Part shown: piece after piece, positions 1 through 6,660 of the stretch
Layout of the letters: the number at the start of each line of letters is the position of its first letter
Numbering within the stretch: position 1 is the first letter of the stretch
DNA from: Eggerthellaceae bacterium
GTDB taxonomy: Bacteria > Actinomycetota > Coriobacteriia > Coriobacteriales > Eggerthellaceae
NCBI GenBank assembly: GCA_017459485.1
Contig: JAFUCW010000203.1
Span: 1-18,352, forward strand
Length of the DNA: 18,352 nucleotides
Reading direction: 5' to 3'
Notes under the pieces: generated by a model
Seen by the model: only the letters and a program-made list of their open reading frames with translations
What the model was told of the DNA's origin: nothing
Databases searched by the model: none
Made by a program: the position numbers and the translations under genes

Positions 1-1059
1 CCCCTTGAATACAACCGGTCTGCGCGCGAGTTCGACCCTGCGCTGCTCGATCGCATCAAGCGCATCGACGTGGAACCGGAGCTTTCCGTGTGGCAGGACT
101 ATGCGCGTGCCTGCGGCGTTCATCCTGCAATCACGACCTTCCTTGACGCGAAACCTGGGTCCTTCTACCAAGTACGTGCAGGCGTAACGGGACCGCGCCT
201 GGTCACGGCACGCGGATGGGAGGACCTCTCCCGCATGATTTCCGCATACGAATGCGAAGGACTAGAGGTGGACGCAGAACTTGTGGGCCAATACGTGCAA
301 GATGACACGATATCCCATGAGTTTTTCTCCTATTACCAGCTATTTCGCAAGTACGAAGACGACTACCGCGTCGCGTCCATCCTTGAGGGGCAGGCTGACG
401 ATGGCCTTGTCGGACGTGCCGAAGAAGCGCCTTTCGACGAGCGCGTCGCCGTCGTTGGGTTGCTGCTCGATGCTGTTTTGGAGCGCGTGCATGCACAAGC
501 GGGCAAAGCAGAAGCCCTCGAACTGGCCCACAAGGATCTGGCAAGCGTGCTTGGTCGCGATACAGACACGCTTGCAGACGCGCTGTCCGTGCGCATGAAC
601 AGCGTGCGCACCTCGCCCGATGTCGGAAAACGCATGGATGAAGCCGCAGGCGACCATGCGCAGGTGAAGGCATTGCGACTAGAGGCGCTCAGCCGCGTTT
701 CCGGTGCAGTTGCTGAAGCACCCGCTGGTGCGCAGGCCGATGCGGCCAAAGCATGTTTCAATACACTTGTAGACGAACATGCTCTGCAGAAGCAGTCTGC
801 CATGGATGCGCTTGACAACGCGTTTCGTTTTCTTGACGCCGCCTTCGGAGAGCAATCGCAAGAGGCGCTCATCATGGTGACCAGGCTTTCTGCCGACCCT
901 GTGCTTGTACGAACCGTCGCGCAGCATGGGAGCGGAGAGTTCTTAAAGCACAACAAAAGTCTTCTGCTCTCCGAACGCAACGTGGAACTTCTTCAACAAA
1001 TAGAAGCACTTGACGATTCCCTGCAAGACACGGCGGATCATGCGGAACAGGAGGGATAA
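1..1059 (+). CDS. MoxR-like/dynein-related AAA+ ATPase, C-terminal part (5' partial)
   Basis: The frame is open from the first base, so the gene begins outside the window; 352 codons are visible. The first residues (PLEYNRSAREFDPALLDRIK) resemble the end of an AAA_5/MoxR module, where the sensor-2 region and DPALLDR-type arginine lie; the Walker motifs would be upstream. The stretch with VWQDYARACGVHPAITTFLD and GWEDLSRMISAYE resembles the helical lid region of MoxR-like ATPases. The rest (about residues 120-352) is Ala/Glu-rich and helical, with no membrane segment. Such ATPases act as cytoplasmic chaperones or remodelling factors, often paired with a VWA-domain protein; here the next gene is instead a leucine-rich repeat protein that starts three bases after this stop. 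The internal GTG at base 70 is not the real start. Assignment rests on remembered family patterns. Confidence 0.6.
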   Translation, partial: PLEYNRSAREFDPALLDRIKRIDVEPELSVWQDYARACGVHPAITTFLDAKPGSFYQVRAGVTGPRLVTARGWEDLSRMISAYECEGLEVDAELVGQYVQDDTISHEFFSYYQLFRKYEDDYRVASILEGQADDGLVGRAEEAPFDERVAVVGLLLDAVLERVHAQAGKAEALELAHKDLASVLGRDTDTLADALSVRMNSVRTSPDVGKRMDEAAGDHAQVKALRLEALSRVSGAVAEAPAGAQADAAKACFNTLVDEHALQKQSAMDALDNAFRFLDAAFGEQSQEALIMVTRLSADPVLVRTVAQHGSGEFLKHNKSLLLSERNVELLQQIEALDDSLQDTADHAEQEG

Positions 1060-1062
1060 CGC

Positions 1063-2076
1063 ATGGGCGTTTTGATTGATGGCTTCCTGTTCGAGCCGGG
1101 CAACGGCGGATGGAACCTGGTTGGCTGCGAAGACGCGGGGCGCCATGTGGTCGTGCCAAGCCATGCGGATGGTCAGCCTGTCGTGCTTGTAGCTGTCCGT
1201 GCATTCGAGGGCAATGCGACCATCGAGTCACTCGAAGTGCCTGACACCGTCACCTTCATTGGCAATCAGGCGTTCGAAGGTTGTGCTTCGCTGCGTCGTG
1301 CTGTCTTGCATGCTTCTGTCTCCATGCTCAACTTCGGTACATTCCAGAATTGCACTTCGCTTGAAGAGGTCGTTCTTCCTCCGTTGCTTGCGACCATAGG
1401 AGACGGGGTTTTTCATGGGTGCACTTCGCTTGCATCCATTGACATCCCGAACGGCGTTACTACCATTGGAGACCGCGCGTTTGCGGGCTGCACGTCGCTT
1501 ACCACGGTGGTGCTCCCGCCTTCGGTAACAACTGTGATGCGCGGCGCCTTTCGCGACTGCAGCAGCCTTTCTACGGTTGTTCTGCCGGAGACAATCCTTG
1601 CACTAGGACCCCGCGGGTTCCAAGAATGTCCCATGCTTTCGCATGTCGCCATTGAAGGAGACAACATCCAAGGCGTGGTAGAGGCGTTCCTCAACAACCA
1701 TTCAATGGGATATTTGGTGACCGACGACGTGCTTGCGCTCGGACGCATGAGCTTCGAGGACGGGCGCAAGCTCTTGTACTCCAAAGACGTGAACGAGCAA
1801 CTGTTTGGCGCGCGCATTGCTGCGCGGTTCCCCGAACGGCTCAACTCCATCCCCTCCAAGCAGAAAATGGCACGCACGCTTGCCGAAGCAGGCTGCACCG
1901 AAGAGCTGCGTGTGCTCGAGCAGGCTGGAGGATTCCTTGTAGAGAAGTGCGTGCGTGACTGCATCGAGCTTTCCACGGCAGCAGGCCACGTCGAAACCAC
2001 CGCCTATTTGCTCGACGTTCTTTCATCCCTGACCAGCTCCGCTTCTGCAGACACAGCCGACCGACTCAAGTTCTAA
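1063..2076 (+). CDS. BspA-type leucine-rich repeat protein (LRR_5), cytoplasmic
   Basis: A 337-residue protein. About residues 45-200 hold six tandem repeats of roughly 23 residues of the BspA/Treponema pallidum LRR type, each ending in AF.GC followed by TSL, for example GVFHGCTSL and RAFAGCTSL. The last third (about 215-337) has no LRR pattern; it is helical and its end (CIELSTAAGHVETTAYLLDVL) is reminiscent of an ankyrin helix pair. There is no signal peptide, transmembrane segment or sortase motif, so a surface role, common for BspA proteins, is not supported; a protein-interaction scaffold in the cytoplasm is more likely. The ATG is preceded by AGGAGGG at 1049-1055, inside the end of the ATPase gene, so the two are surely co-transcribed. 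It may be a substrate adaptor or partner of that ATPase (inference). Confidence 0.8.
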   Translation: MGVLIDGFLFEPGNGGWNLVGCEDAGRHVVVPSHADGQPVVLVAVRAFEGNATIESLEVPDTVTFIGNQAFEGCASLRRAVLHASVSMLNFGTFQNCTSLEEVVLPPLLATIGDGVFHGCTSLASIDIPNGVTTIGDRAFAGCTSLTTVVLPPSVTTVMRGAFRDCSSLSTVVLPETILALGPRGFQECPMLSHVAIEGDNIQGVVEAFLNNHSMGYLVTDDVLALGRMSFEDGRKLLYSKDVNEQLFGARIAARFPERLNSIPSKQKMARTLAEAGCTEELRVLEQAGGFLVEKCVRDCIELSTAAGHVETTAYLLDVLSSLTSSASADTADRLKF

Positions 2077-2123
2077 TCGGAAGAAATATCACTCAGGTTG
2101 CAGAATGGTGGCTAAAGCTACCA

Positions 2124-2139
2124 GACTATGACAATAGTC
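2124..2139. promoter_or_regulatory. Perfect 6-bp palindrome upstream of the transporter remnant
   Basis: GACTAT and ATAGTC are separated by GACA. It lies between the LRR gene and the BCCT remnant, 69 bases before the remnant's ATG. A short hairpin-capable repeat (GGTGGC TAAA GCTACC, 2108-2123, one G-T pair) abuts it. Neither is followed by a T run, so they are more likely an operator or a weak terminator pair than a classic terminator. Confidence 0.3.
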
Positions 2140-2208
2140 CATTGAAGTGCTACTCGAGTTCCCATACTGTGTACATAGCTACCCTGTTGGCACGAAGAAG
2201 GGAACATT

Positions 2209-2490
2209 ATGTCGCACACTGCTCCTGTACCCATGCCCAGCCAGTCGAAGCAGGAAAAAGCACGCCAGAGCAAAACGGTGCTTGTCGCTTCGGTAATAAT
2301 AGTGGTGGCCTTCTGCCTTTGCGGGGCGCTTTTCCCCGAAGGCACTGCCGATGCAGTCGCCGCCGTCAACAGCTTCCTCACGCACGAAGTCGGATGGCTA
2401 AGCAGCTGGACCATCTTCTACTGGGGATGGTGGATTGCATGGGCAACGTTTTGCGGACAGTTCTTCGCGCGCCTGTCGAAGAGCCCGTCC
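2209..2490 (+). pseudogene. BCCT-family (betaine/carnitine/choline) transporter remnant
   Basis: The reading frame starts at an ATG (2209) after GAAGAAGGGAAC. Residues 1-65 match the N-terminus of BCCT transporters: a charged tail, a first hydrophobic helix ([19 protein letters not shown]) and the FPEG...[12 protein letters not shown] segment. Directly after this comes [15 protein letters not shown]...FFARLSKS, which in intact BCCT proteins is a central signature helix region some 230-250 residues further on. Family length is about 500 residues, so an in-frame internal deletion near 2395-2405 is inferred. After the LSKS residues (about 2490) similarity ends; the frame runs on to 2763 without family resemblance and antisense to the DUF3343 gene. 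The protein cannot form the transport core, so I call it a decayed gene. An assembly error is less likely because both breaks lie in clean sequence. Confidence 0.65.
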
Positions 2491-2601
2491 TGCCTCGCAC
2501 CCTCTAGTGCAAATAGGCGCAGTCCGCATATTCTCGTGCGTCATCCGGCGCCACGAAGCGGCTCTGCCACGGAAAGCCCCTCGACCTACTGCGCTTGTTC
2601 C

Positions 2602-2850
2602 CTAGTACAGATTGACCACGTGAATCCCAGCGTTGGCAAGTCCATGCTCTTCGATTGCCGCCTCCAGGTCCCCACGCTGATCGACAGGAGCCGACCACGA
2701 CATGCCGCATCCCGCATCTACTTCGCTGGGAACAGGGATTACGCGCCCGGGAATGCCGTATAGCTTGGAGGCCGACTCGAATGCCATGGCGTCCGACATG
2801 GTGTCAAACGCCACAACCGCATGGGGTGATTTCTGACGAAGGGGAGTCAA
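2602..2850 (-). CDS. DUF3343 protein (putative Se/S carrier-like), first copy
   Basis: An 82-residue protein matching the DUF3343 family: a hydrophobic first strand ([17 protein letters not shown]), the [13 protein letters not shown] segment, and the conserved Cys-Gly at residues 48-49 (DAGCGMSW). Family members are short ferredoxin-fold proteins described as putative selenium/sulfur carriers because they co-occur with selenium metabolism genes; biochemical proof is, to my knowledge, lacking. The start is TTG, chosen because GGAAGGA lies seven bases upstream. It follows the cysteine desulfurase gene by 75 bases on the same strand, with a strong stem-loop in the gap, so it may be co-transcribed but separately tuned. 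A second DUF3343 gene lies at 10207-10512. Confidence 0.8.
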   Translation of the reverse strand: MTPLRQKSPHAVVAFDTMSDAMAFESASKLYGIPGRVIPVPSEVDAGCGMSWSAPVDQRGDLEAAIEEHGLANAGIHVVNLY

Positions 2851-2870
2851 CTGATTCCTTCCGTTGTTTC

Positions 2871-2914
2871 CAACACTTCATGTTGTCCCAAATGGAAGTA
2901 TCCCCATTTGGGAC
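2871..2914 (-). promoter_or_regulatory. Intercistronic stem-loops between cysteine desulfurase and DUF3343 genes
   Basis: Arms 2885-2895 (GTCCCAAATGG) and 2904-2914 (CCATTTGGGAC) form a perfect 11-bp inverted repeat with an 8-base loop, 11 bases after the desulfurase stop. A second small repeat (CAACA / TGTTG, 2871-2885) adjoins it. There is no T run on either strand, which argues against a simple terminator. It could be an mRNA-stabilising or processing stem, or an operator. A related CCCAAAT-containing element occurs at 10157-10187. Confidence 0.5.
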
Positions 2915-2925
2915 GTTTGATACAT

Positions 2926-4071
2926 CTACGCTACCTCGGCGACGATTTCGGCTATGGCGCGAATGCCTTCGTCGACCTCCTCTTCGGTGTTGAGGTATCC
3001 GAAGCTGAAGCGCACTGCTCCAGGGCCTTCGGTGCCTAGCGCCTTGTGCATAAGAGGTGCGCAATGGGCACCGGCACGTGTGCAAATGCCGTATTCGGCG
3101 TTGAGCAGATCGGACACAGCACCCGAATCCACGTCTCCAATGTTGAGCGCGACAATGCCCGTACGGTCGACGTCCGCATGCCCGCCGTAGATCCTCACAC
3201 CCGGAAGGTCGCGTACGCCCGTTTCGAAACGGTCGGATAGGGCAAGCGTGTGCCTGTGAATAGCCTCCACGCCCACTCCTTCGATGAAGGCCACGCCCGC
3301 AGCAAGACCTGCGATACCGTGGCCGTTCAACGTTCCCGCTTCCAGATGTTCCGGGTAGAAGTCCGGATGACGGCGGTCGTAGCTGTGCGTGCCAGACCCG
3401 CCTTCCTTAAACGCAGGCAGGTCGACACCCTCTCCCAGGCACAAACCACCCGTACCCTGAGGGCCGAACAGGCTTTTGTGGCCGGTGAAGCACAGGACAT
3501 CCACGCCCAGCTCTACCATGTTGGTGGGCACGCTTCCCGCCGTTTGCGCAGCGTCGAGCACGAAAAGCGCACCGTGGTCGTGCGCGATGGCTGCCATGCG
3601 CGCAATGTCGTAGACGTCTCCCGTCAGGTTGGAGGCGTGCGTAGCCACCACAGCTTTCGTGTTCGGCCTGAACAGGGCCTCAAAGGCAGCATAGTCGATC
3701 GAAGCGTCAGGCGCTACCGGCAAAACGTCCAGCTGCACCCCTTCTTCGTCGACCTTGCGATACAGCGGACGCAGCACCGAGTTGTGCGAGGCAGCCGTGG
3801 TAATGGCATGGTCTCCCGCATGCAGCAGTCCCGCAATAGCGCAGTTGAGCGCCTCGGTCACGTTTAATGCAAAGCAGACGTGCTTTGGGTCGGGCGCTCC
3901 GAGCAAATGCGCAATGGCCGCTCGCGCATTATATATAGCCATGCCGGACGCCAGCGAAGCTTCGTGCACGCCGCGTCCAGCGCCGCCGAATTCGTTGATT
4001 GCAGCTGCCACCGCCTGCGCCACCGAAGGCGGCTTGAGCATAGTGGTGGCAGCGTTGTCGAAATAAATCAT
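2926..4071 (-). CDS. Cysteine desulfurase family protein (class V aminotransferase)
   Basis: A 381-residue PLP enzyme, full length for the family. Visible sites: His96 stacking on PLP (ASHNS), Asp173 and Gln176 (DAAQT), Schiff-base Lys199 (TGHKS), and the persulfide-forming Cys337 (GAHCAP). It starts with MIYFDNAATT, typical of the 'cysteine desulfurase family protein' (EF2568-type) that is found next to YedF. Expected reaction: cysteine to alanine with a persulfide on Cys337, or selenocysteine lyase activity, in the cytoplasm. Its ATG shares one base with the yedF stop (TAATG), so translation is coupled and the two proteins are probably partners in sulfur or selenium transfer. It is unlikely to be the housekeeping IscS/NifS, since no IscU partner is nearby; that is inference. 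Confidence 0.92.
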   Translation of the reverse strand: MIYFDNAATTMLKPPSVAQAVAAAINEFGGAGRGVHEASLASGMAIYNARAAIAHLLGAPDPKHVCFALNVTEALNCAIAGLLHAGDHAITTAASHNSVLRPLYRKVDEEGVQLDVLPVAPDASIDYAAFEALFRPNTKAVVATHASNLTGDVYDIARMAAIAHDHGALFVLDAAQTAGSVPTNMVELGVDVLCFTGHKSLFGPQGTGGLCLGEGVDLPAFKEGGSGTHSYDRRHPDFYPEHLEAGTLNGHGIAGLAAGVAFIEGVGVEAIHRHTLALSDRFETGVRDLPGVRIYGGHADVDRTGIVALNIGDVDSGAVSDLLNAEYGICTRAGAHCAPLMHKALGTEGPGAVRFSFGYLNTEEEVDEGIRAIAEIVAEVA

Positions 4072-4664
4072 TAGGGCCTAACGACCACACCTGCCTGGAG
4101 CTGCTTTTCCAGGATGACGTACATGTTGGTCACCTCGCCTACGGCAAGCTTGTCTTCCTTGTCGTAGAACTTCAGGCAATTGCCGCAGCTCATGACCTCA
4201 ACGCCGGCATCGACAAGCCTCTGTATGTCTTCCAGGCATTCAGACCCTTCGCATGTCAGATGCACGCCGCCGTTGTAGAACAGCACCGTGTCGGGCAGCG
4301 CGTCTTGCTGGGTAAGCGCGAAAATGCACGCTTTCATTAGGTTGCCGCCAAGCGTGTCGTCGCCGTTGCCCATCTTGTCGGAACTAATGACCACTACGCG
4401 GGTCCCGCCTGTACCGGCAGGCACATCGGCCGCCTGCACGGAGTTCGCGTCTTTGGTCACACGCACGGCAAACGTGCCGTCGCCGCGGTCGGTCACTTCC
4501 GAAGTGCACTTGAGCGTCTTAGCAAGATTTTCCAAGTTATGCACGGCTGTCTGATTGTCCACCAGCGTCTCCACTGCGCCCTCTTCGAACGTTGAAAGCG
4601 CCTGCTTCGTACGCACCACGGGAATCGGGCATTCCTGTCCCAAAGCGTCAACGGTCATTTCCAT
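4071..4664 (-). CDS. yedF: Sulfurtransferase-like selenium metabolism protein YedF
   Basis: A 197-residue two-domain protein. Residues 1-70 form a TusA/SirA-like domain with the active-site motif ECPIPV (Cys12). Residues 88-197 form a DsrE-like domain containing VVVISSDKMGNGDD and a CGNC pair (Cys160, Cys163). This architecture is the one annotated as selenium metabolism protein YedF, found in genomes with selenoprotein or selenium-dependent molybdenum hydroxylase traits. It would accept persulfide or perselenide from the coupled cysteine desulfurase. The ATG follows GAGGTGG by about seven bases. It is the first gene of the cluster, downstream of a palindrome and a TACAAT -10 box. selA, selB, selD or a hydroxylase are not in the window, so the selenium role is known only by family association. 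Confidence 0.92.
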   Translation of the reverse strand: MEMTVDALGQECPIPVVRTKQALSTFEEGAVETLVDNQTAVHNLENLAKTLKCTSEVTDRGDGTFAVRVTKDANSVQAADVPAGTGGTRVVVISSDKMGNGDDTLGGNLMKACIFALTQQDALPDTVLFYNGGVHLTCEGSECLEDIQRLVDAGVEVMSCGNCLKFYDKEDKLAVGEVTNMYVILEKQLQAGVVVRP

Positions 4665-4702
4665 TTTGCATCCACCTCTTTCTTTCCAGATGCTTGCCCA
4701 CT

Positions 4703-4726
4703 ATTGTATAAGGGATTGCTCCCTTA
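4703..4726 (-). promoter_or_regulatory. yedF promoter with overlapping palindromic operator
   Basis: Read on the minus strand, a perfect 7-bp inverted repeat TAAGGGA / TCCCTTA with a 4-base spacer (4709-4726) is immediately followed by TACAAT (4703-4708), a good -10 box. Predicted transcription would start about 30 bases before the yedF ATG. No good -35 box is present, and the palindrome fills the -35 to -10 spacer, which suggests control by a DNA-binding regulator. The regulator is not identified. Confidence 0.45.
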
Positions 4727-4883
4727 AGCGACACCGCCGCCTTATGCAGAAGGGTCATGTTGTGAATGCCGCAATGCCATCACTGCAGAATCGAGGGCTT
4801 TGCAGCAAGCGCTTCCAGGCAGAATTGGCAAAGCGCATGTACTAATTCAATGTAGCACAGCGACATTGCGCCCGCAAGAAACA

Positions 4884-5660
4884 CTATGCGACCGAAACGG
4901 TCAGCCAGGGAAGCACGAGATGGGAATTGTAGCGGCACGACCCGCCCACCGACGACACGTAATACGTCCCTGGCGCGTCAAAGCCTACCGAAACGGCGCC
5001 ATCTTCGTCGGTCTCCATTCCTTCGATGGGAGCAAGCTCTTTCGTCGCAGGATCGACCAGCACCAGCTGGGCCTCGCTCACTTCGGAAAGAAGTCGCTGC
5101 TCTGCACGGTCGCTACGCTTGAGCGGGCCGCCAAATCCGAACATAAAGCCTTCGAGCACAAGCGGCACCTTCTCTCCTGGAGCCGCCTTCAGTTCGTTTA
5201 TACGCTTGCCGTCTTGCAAGAAGTACGTGTAGTAATCCATGCCGAAACTGTCTTGGAAAGCAAACACTTCGACCATGTCCCCGTCGACAATGTGCGCCTT
5301 GTCGAACGGCAAGCCTTTGTATCCTCGTGCCGAGTACCCGCTTTCCATGTCGTACGCATAAAAGCCATTGATTGTGAAGCCGGAGAAGAACGCCTTCTTG
5401 CCTAATGCGCGACCAAGCCAGTGCTTTGCCTGCATCTCCAGATAGTCTCCGCAGGTCTCGGGGGTAAACGCGTCTCCCAGCAGCATTTTATGCGCCTCGA
5501 TTACTGCATCGAGCGCTACAGGCACCCCGTCGGGGTCTGCTTCGTCTATCAGACCAAAACGTGCTGCCTCACCTGCAAATACGGTCATCTCCGTAGTGGG
5601 GAGCAGAATATATTCGCCGTCGATCTGGATGGAAAAACGTATGCTAACGCTTTCTGCCAA
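4884..5660 (-). CDS. Hypothetical protein resembling a surface-protein repeat module (DUF4430-like plus Ig-like tail)
   Basis: A 258-residue protein of unknown function. It appears to be beta-rich: residues 1-60 (VSIRFSIQIDGEYILLP), a middle part with SGFTINGFYAYDMESGY and DGDMVEVFAFQDSF, and a tail (DGAVSVGFDAPGTYYVSSV...LPWLTVSV) that looks like an Ig-like strand set. This layout resembles modules repeated in large secreted proteins of Coriobacteriia and Clostridia, from memory. Oddly, there is no signal peptide, anchor or repeat, so it is predicted cytoplasmic or is a detached module. The TTG start is chosen because AAAGGTG lies 7 bases upstream; no in-frame ATG lies near the N-terminus. 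The ribosome binding site sits in a possible hairpin (see 5664-5697). It is separated from yedF by 219 bases containing the yedF promoter. Confidence 0.65.
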   Translation of the reverse strand: MAESVSIRFSIQIDGEYILLPTTEMTVFAGEAARFGLIDEADPDGVPVALDAVIEAHKMLLGDAFTPETCGDYLEMQAKHWLGRALGKKAFFSGFTINGFYAYDMESGYSARGYKGLPFDKAHIVDGDMVEVFAFQDSFGMDYYTYFLQDGKRINELKAAPGEKVPLVLEGFMFGFGGPLKRSDRAEQRLLSEVSEAQLVLVDPATKELAPIEGMETDEDGAVSVGFDAPGTYYVSSVGGSCRYNSHLVLPWLTVSVA

Positions 5661-5663
5661 CGT

Positions 5664-5697
5664 AGCACCTTTCTATTCTTGGGAATCCCTGGGTGCT
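5664..5697 (-). promoter_or_regulatory. Possible hairpin covering the ribosome binding site of the 258-residue protein
   Basis: On the minus strand AGCACC (5692-5697) can pair with GGTGCT (5664-5669), a 6-bp stem around a 22-base loop. The 3' arm contains the GGTG of the ribosome binding site and ends four bases before the TTG start at 5660. The stem is short and the loop long, so this is a suggestion only. Confidence 0.2.
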
Positions 5698-5952
5698 GTT
5701 CCACTCACTCAGGGCCAACGCAGCCATTATGGCACATTCTTTCCCCCGCAACTAGTAGATACAACTACAAATAACGTGTCTGTGCAGTAACGAAGCACTC
5801 GCGCACGCACTCGATACGCGCAAATCGCAGCAGAAGCAAGCTGTCATTGCGCTTCTTCGGGCTCCCGCACGATCACCGGCAACCATGGAAGCGAGAGCTA
5901 TGGCCAATGTCGCCGTATTCACTTTCGGAATCGTCGGCGTACTGCCCGTTAG

Positions 5953-6330
5953 TCACGATACGTGTATAGGCTCCTGGATAACCGGGTATCGTGCAAAAGA
6001 TGCCGTCATCGCTATATCAAGAAAGATGCGGCAGGATTGTTCGGTAAAAAGGTCGCCGTAGATGAATTCGTGAGGCCGGGTCAACTCGTCAAGCATGGTG
6101 GGTGCCCGATGCAGCGCTATGCCGTCGACACAACCGTACCACTCCGCCGATTCTGCGCGGACGTCCACTGGATACCGTGGAGCAAAAACGTCGCGCCCCA
6201 CGAATCGCACCTCTCGATACGCGCGAGACATAATTCGCTCAACGTCTGCGCCGAAGCGCAAAACCCCTTCGGCGCAGACGAATCCTGGGTCAGCGACCTT
6301 GTTTTGTGCATGCGCACGAAAGGTGCGCAT
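5953..6330 (-). CDS. Doubtful or decayed open reading frame, 125 codons
   Basis: The translation has a plausible protein composition (for example DGIALHRAPTMLDELTRPHE and FIYGDLFTEQSCRIFLDIA) but matches no family I recognise. Its ATG lies 11 bases after the stop of the 78-residue gene, but there is no clear ribosome binding site and a stop lies three codons upstream in frame. Two strong inverted repeats lie within its first third, unusual for a translated region. It may be a degraded gene fragment or chance. On the plus strand an overlapping frame of similar length (5962-6345) is no better. Confidence 0.25.
   Translation of the reverse strand: MRTFRAHAQNKVADPGFVCAEGVLRFGADVERIMSRAYREVRFVGRDVFAPRYPVDVRAESAEWYGCVDGIALHRAPTMLDELTRPHEFIYGDLFTEQSCRIFLDIAMTASFARYPVIQEPIHVS
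6243..6280. repeat. Perfect 14-bp inverted repeat (hairpin)
   Basis: Arms 6243-6256 (CGTCTGCGCCGAAG) and 6267-6280 (CTTCGGCGCAGACG) are exact complements with a 10-base loop. It is the strongest stem seen in the window. There is no T run on either side. On the minus strand it lies downstream of the 78-residue gene, so it could stabilise or end that transcript, or be a regulator site or structured RNA. Confidence 0.7.
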
Positions 6331-6331
6331 G
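6309..6331. repeat. Perfect 9-bp inverted repeat just after the 78-residue gene
   Basis: Arms CATGCGCAC (6309-6317) and GTGCGCATG (6323-6331) flank a 5-base loop. On the minus strand it begins 11 bases after the stop of the small gene and is followed by CACAAAACAAGG, so there is no T run. It is a candidate 3' stem for the short, probably strongly expressed upstream transcript, together with the larger stem at 6243-6280. Confidence 0.6.
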
Positions 6332-6341
6332 ACTCGTTAGA

Positions 6342-6578
6342 TTAGGCAACCTTTTCTGCGCCCGCCTGGGTAAAGCGGTAGTTCACATACGACTCTTTGC
6401 CGTCGGCTTCGTAATAGTAAATGGTTGCGCCACCGGGGGAGGTCAGGACTTCAAGGTCGGTTTCTTTGCCAGACCATGCCTCGCCCGACGCATCTACGGT
6501 TACCGTGTAGGCTTTGTCTTCAGACTCAAAGACGATTTCGCGCTTCTCTTCGTTAACCTCAATCAGAACATATCTCAT
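6342..6578 (-). CDS. Small conserved-looking hypothetical protein (78 residues)
   Basis: The protein is acidic, beta-rich and without Cys, signal peptide or membrane helix; it begins RYVLIEVNEEKREIVFESED and has an IYYYEADGKESYVNYRF segment. I do not recognise the family. It is real by its expression signals: AAGGAGGA placed five bases before the ATG, and a minus-strand promoter with a perfect TTGACA (6661-6690). Strong stems follow the stop. It stands between the YjiM-type reductase gene (ends at 6734) and the empty region, apparently as its own transcript. A small structural, binding or stress protein is possible; no function can be assigned. Confidence 0.8.
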   Translation of the reverse strand: MRYVLIEVNEEKREIVFESEDKAYTVTVDASGEAWSGKETDLEVLTSPGGATIYYYEADGKESYVNYRFTQAGAEKVA

Positions 6579-6660
6579 GATTCCTCCTTGTCTAATAAGC
6601 GTGTCGCTTGCTGGGTACCTGCCTTACGAGAAAAATGTATCACGTCGCGCACGTACCCCA

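Larger units (their letters stand above)
5661..6341. other. 681-base stretch without a secure gene
   Basis: Bases 5661-5790 are the leader of the 258-residue gene, with a weak CATAAT -10 candidate on the minus strand. I see nothing recognisable in 5790-5950. Bases 5953-6330 hold one minus-strand frame of 125 codons with doubtful coding value (listed separately), and 6243-6331 hold two strong hairpins. No RNA gene or mobile-element end was recognised. Confidence 0.5.

Noticed and set aside
2504..2710. Minus-strand frame ending [20 protein letters not shown]
   Set aside because: The end reads like a protein C-terminus and may be a remnant, but most of it overlaps the DUF3343 gene out of frame and no family was recognised.
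2926..4664. Search for in-frame UGA selenocysteine codons, suggested by the selenium-type genes
   Set aside because: The active-site residues of YedF and the desulfurase are ordinary Cys codons and no frame is interrupted by TGA at a conserved Cys; no such case was seen in the other genes either.
5953..6330. Similarity of FVGRDVFAP to the GRD.FAP motif of SAM hydrolases (DUF62)
   Set aside because: Only nine residues agree and the surrounding sequence does not fit the family; treated as chance.
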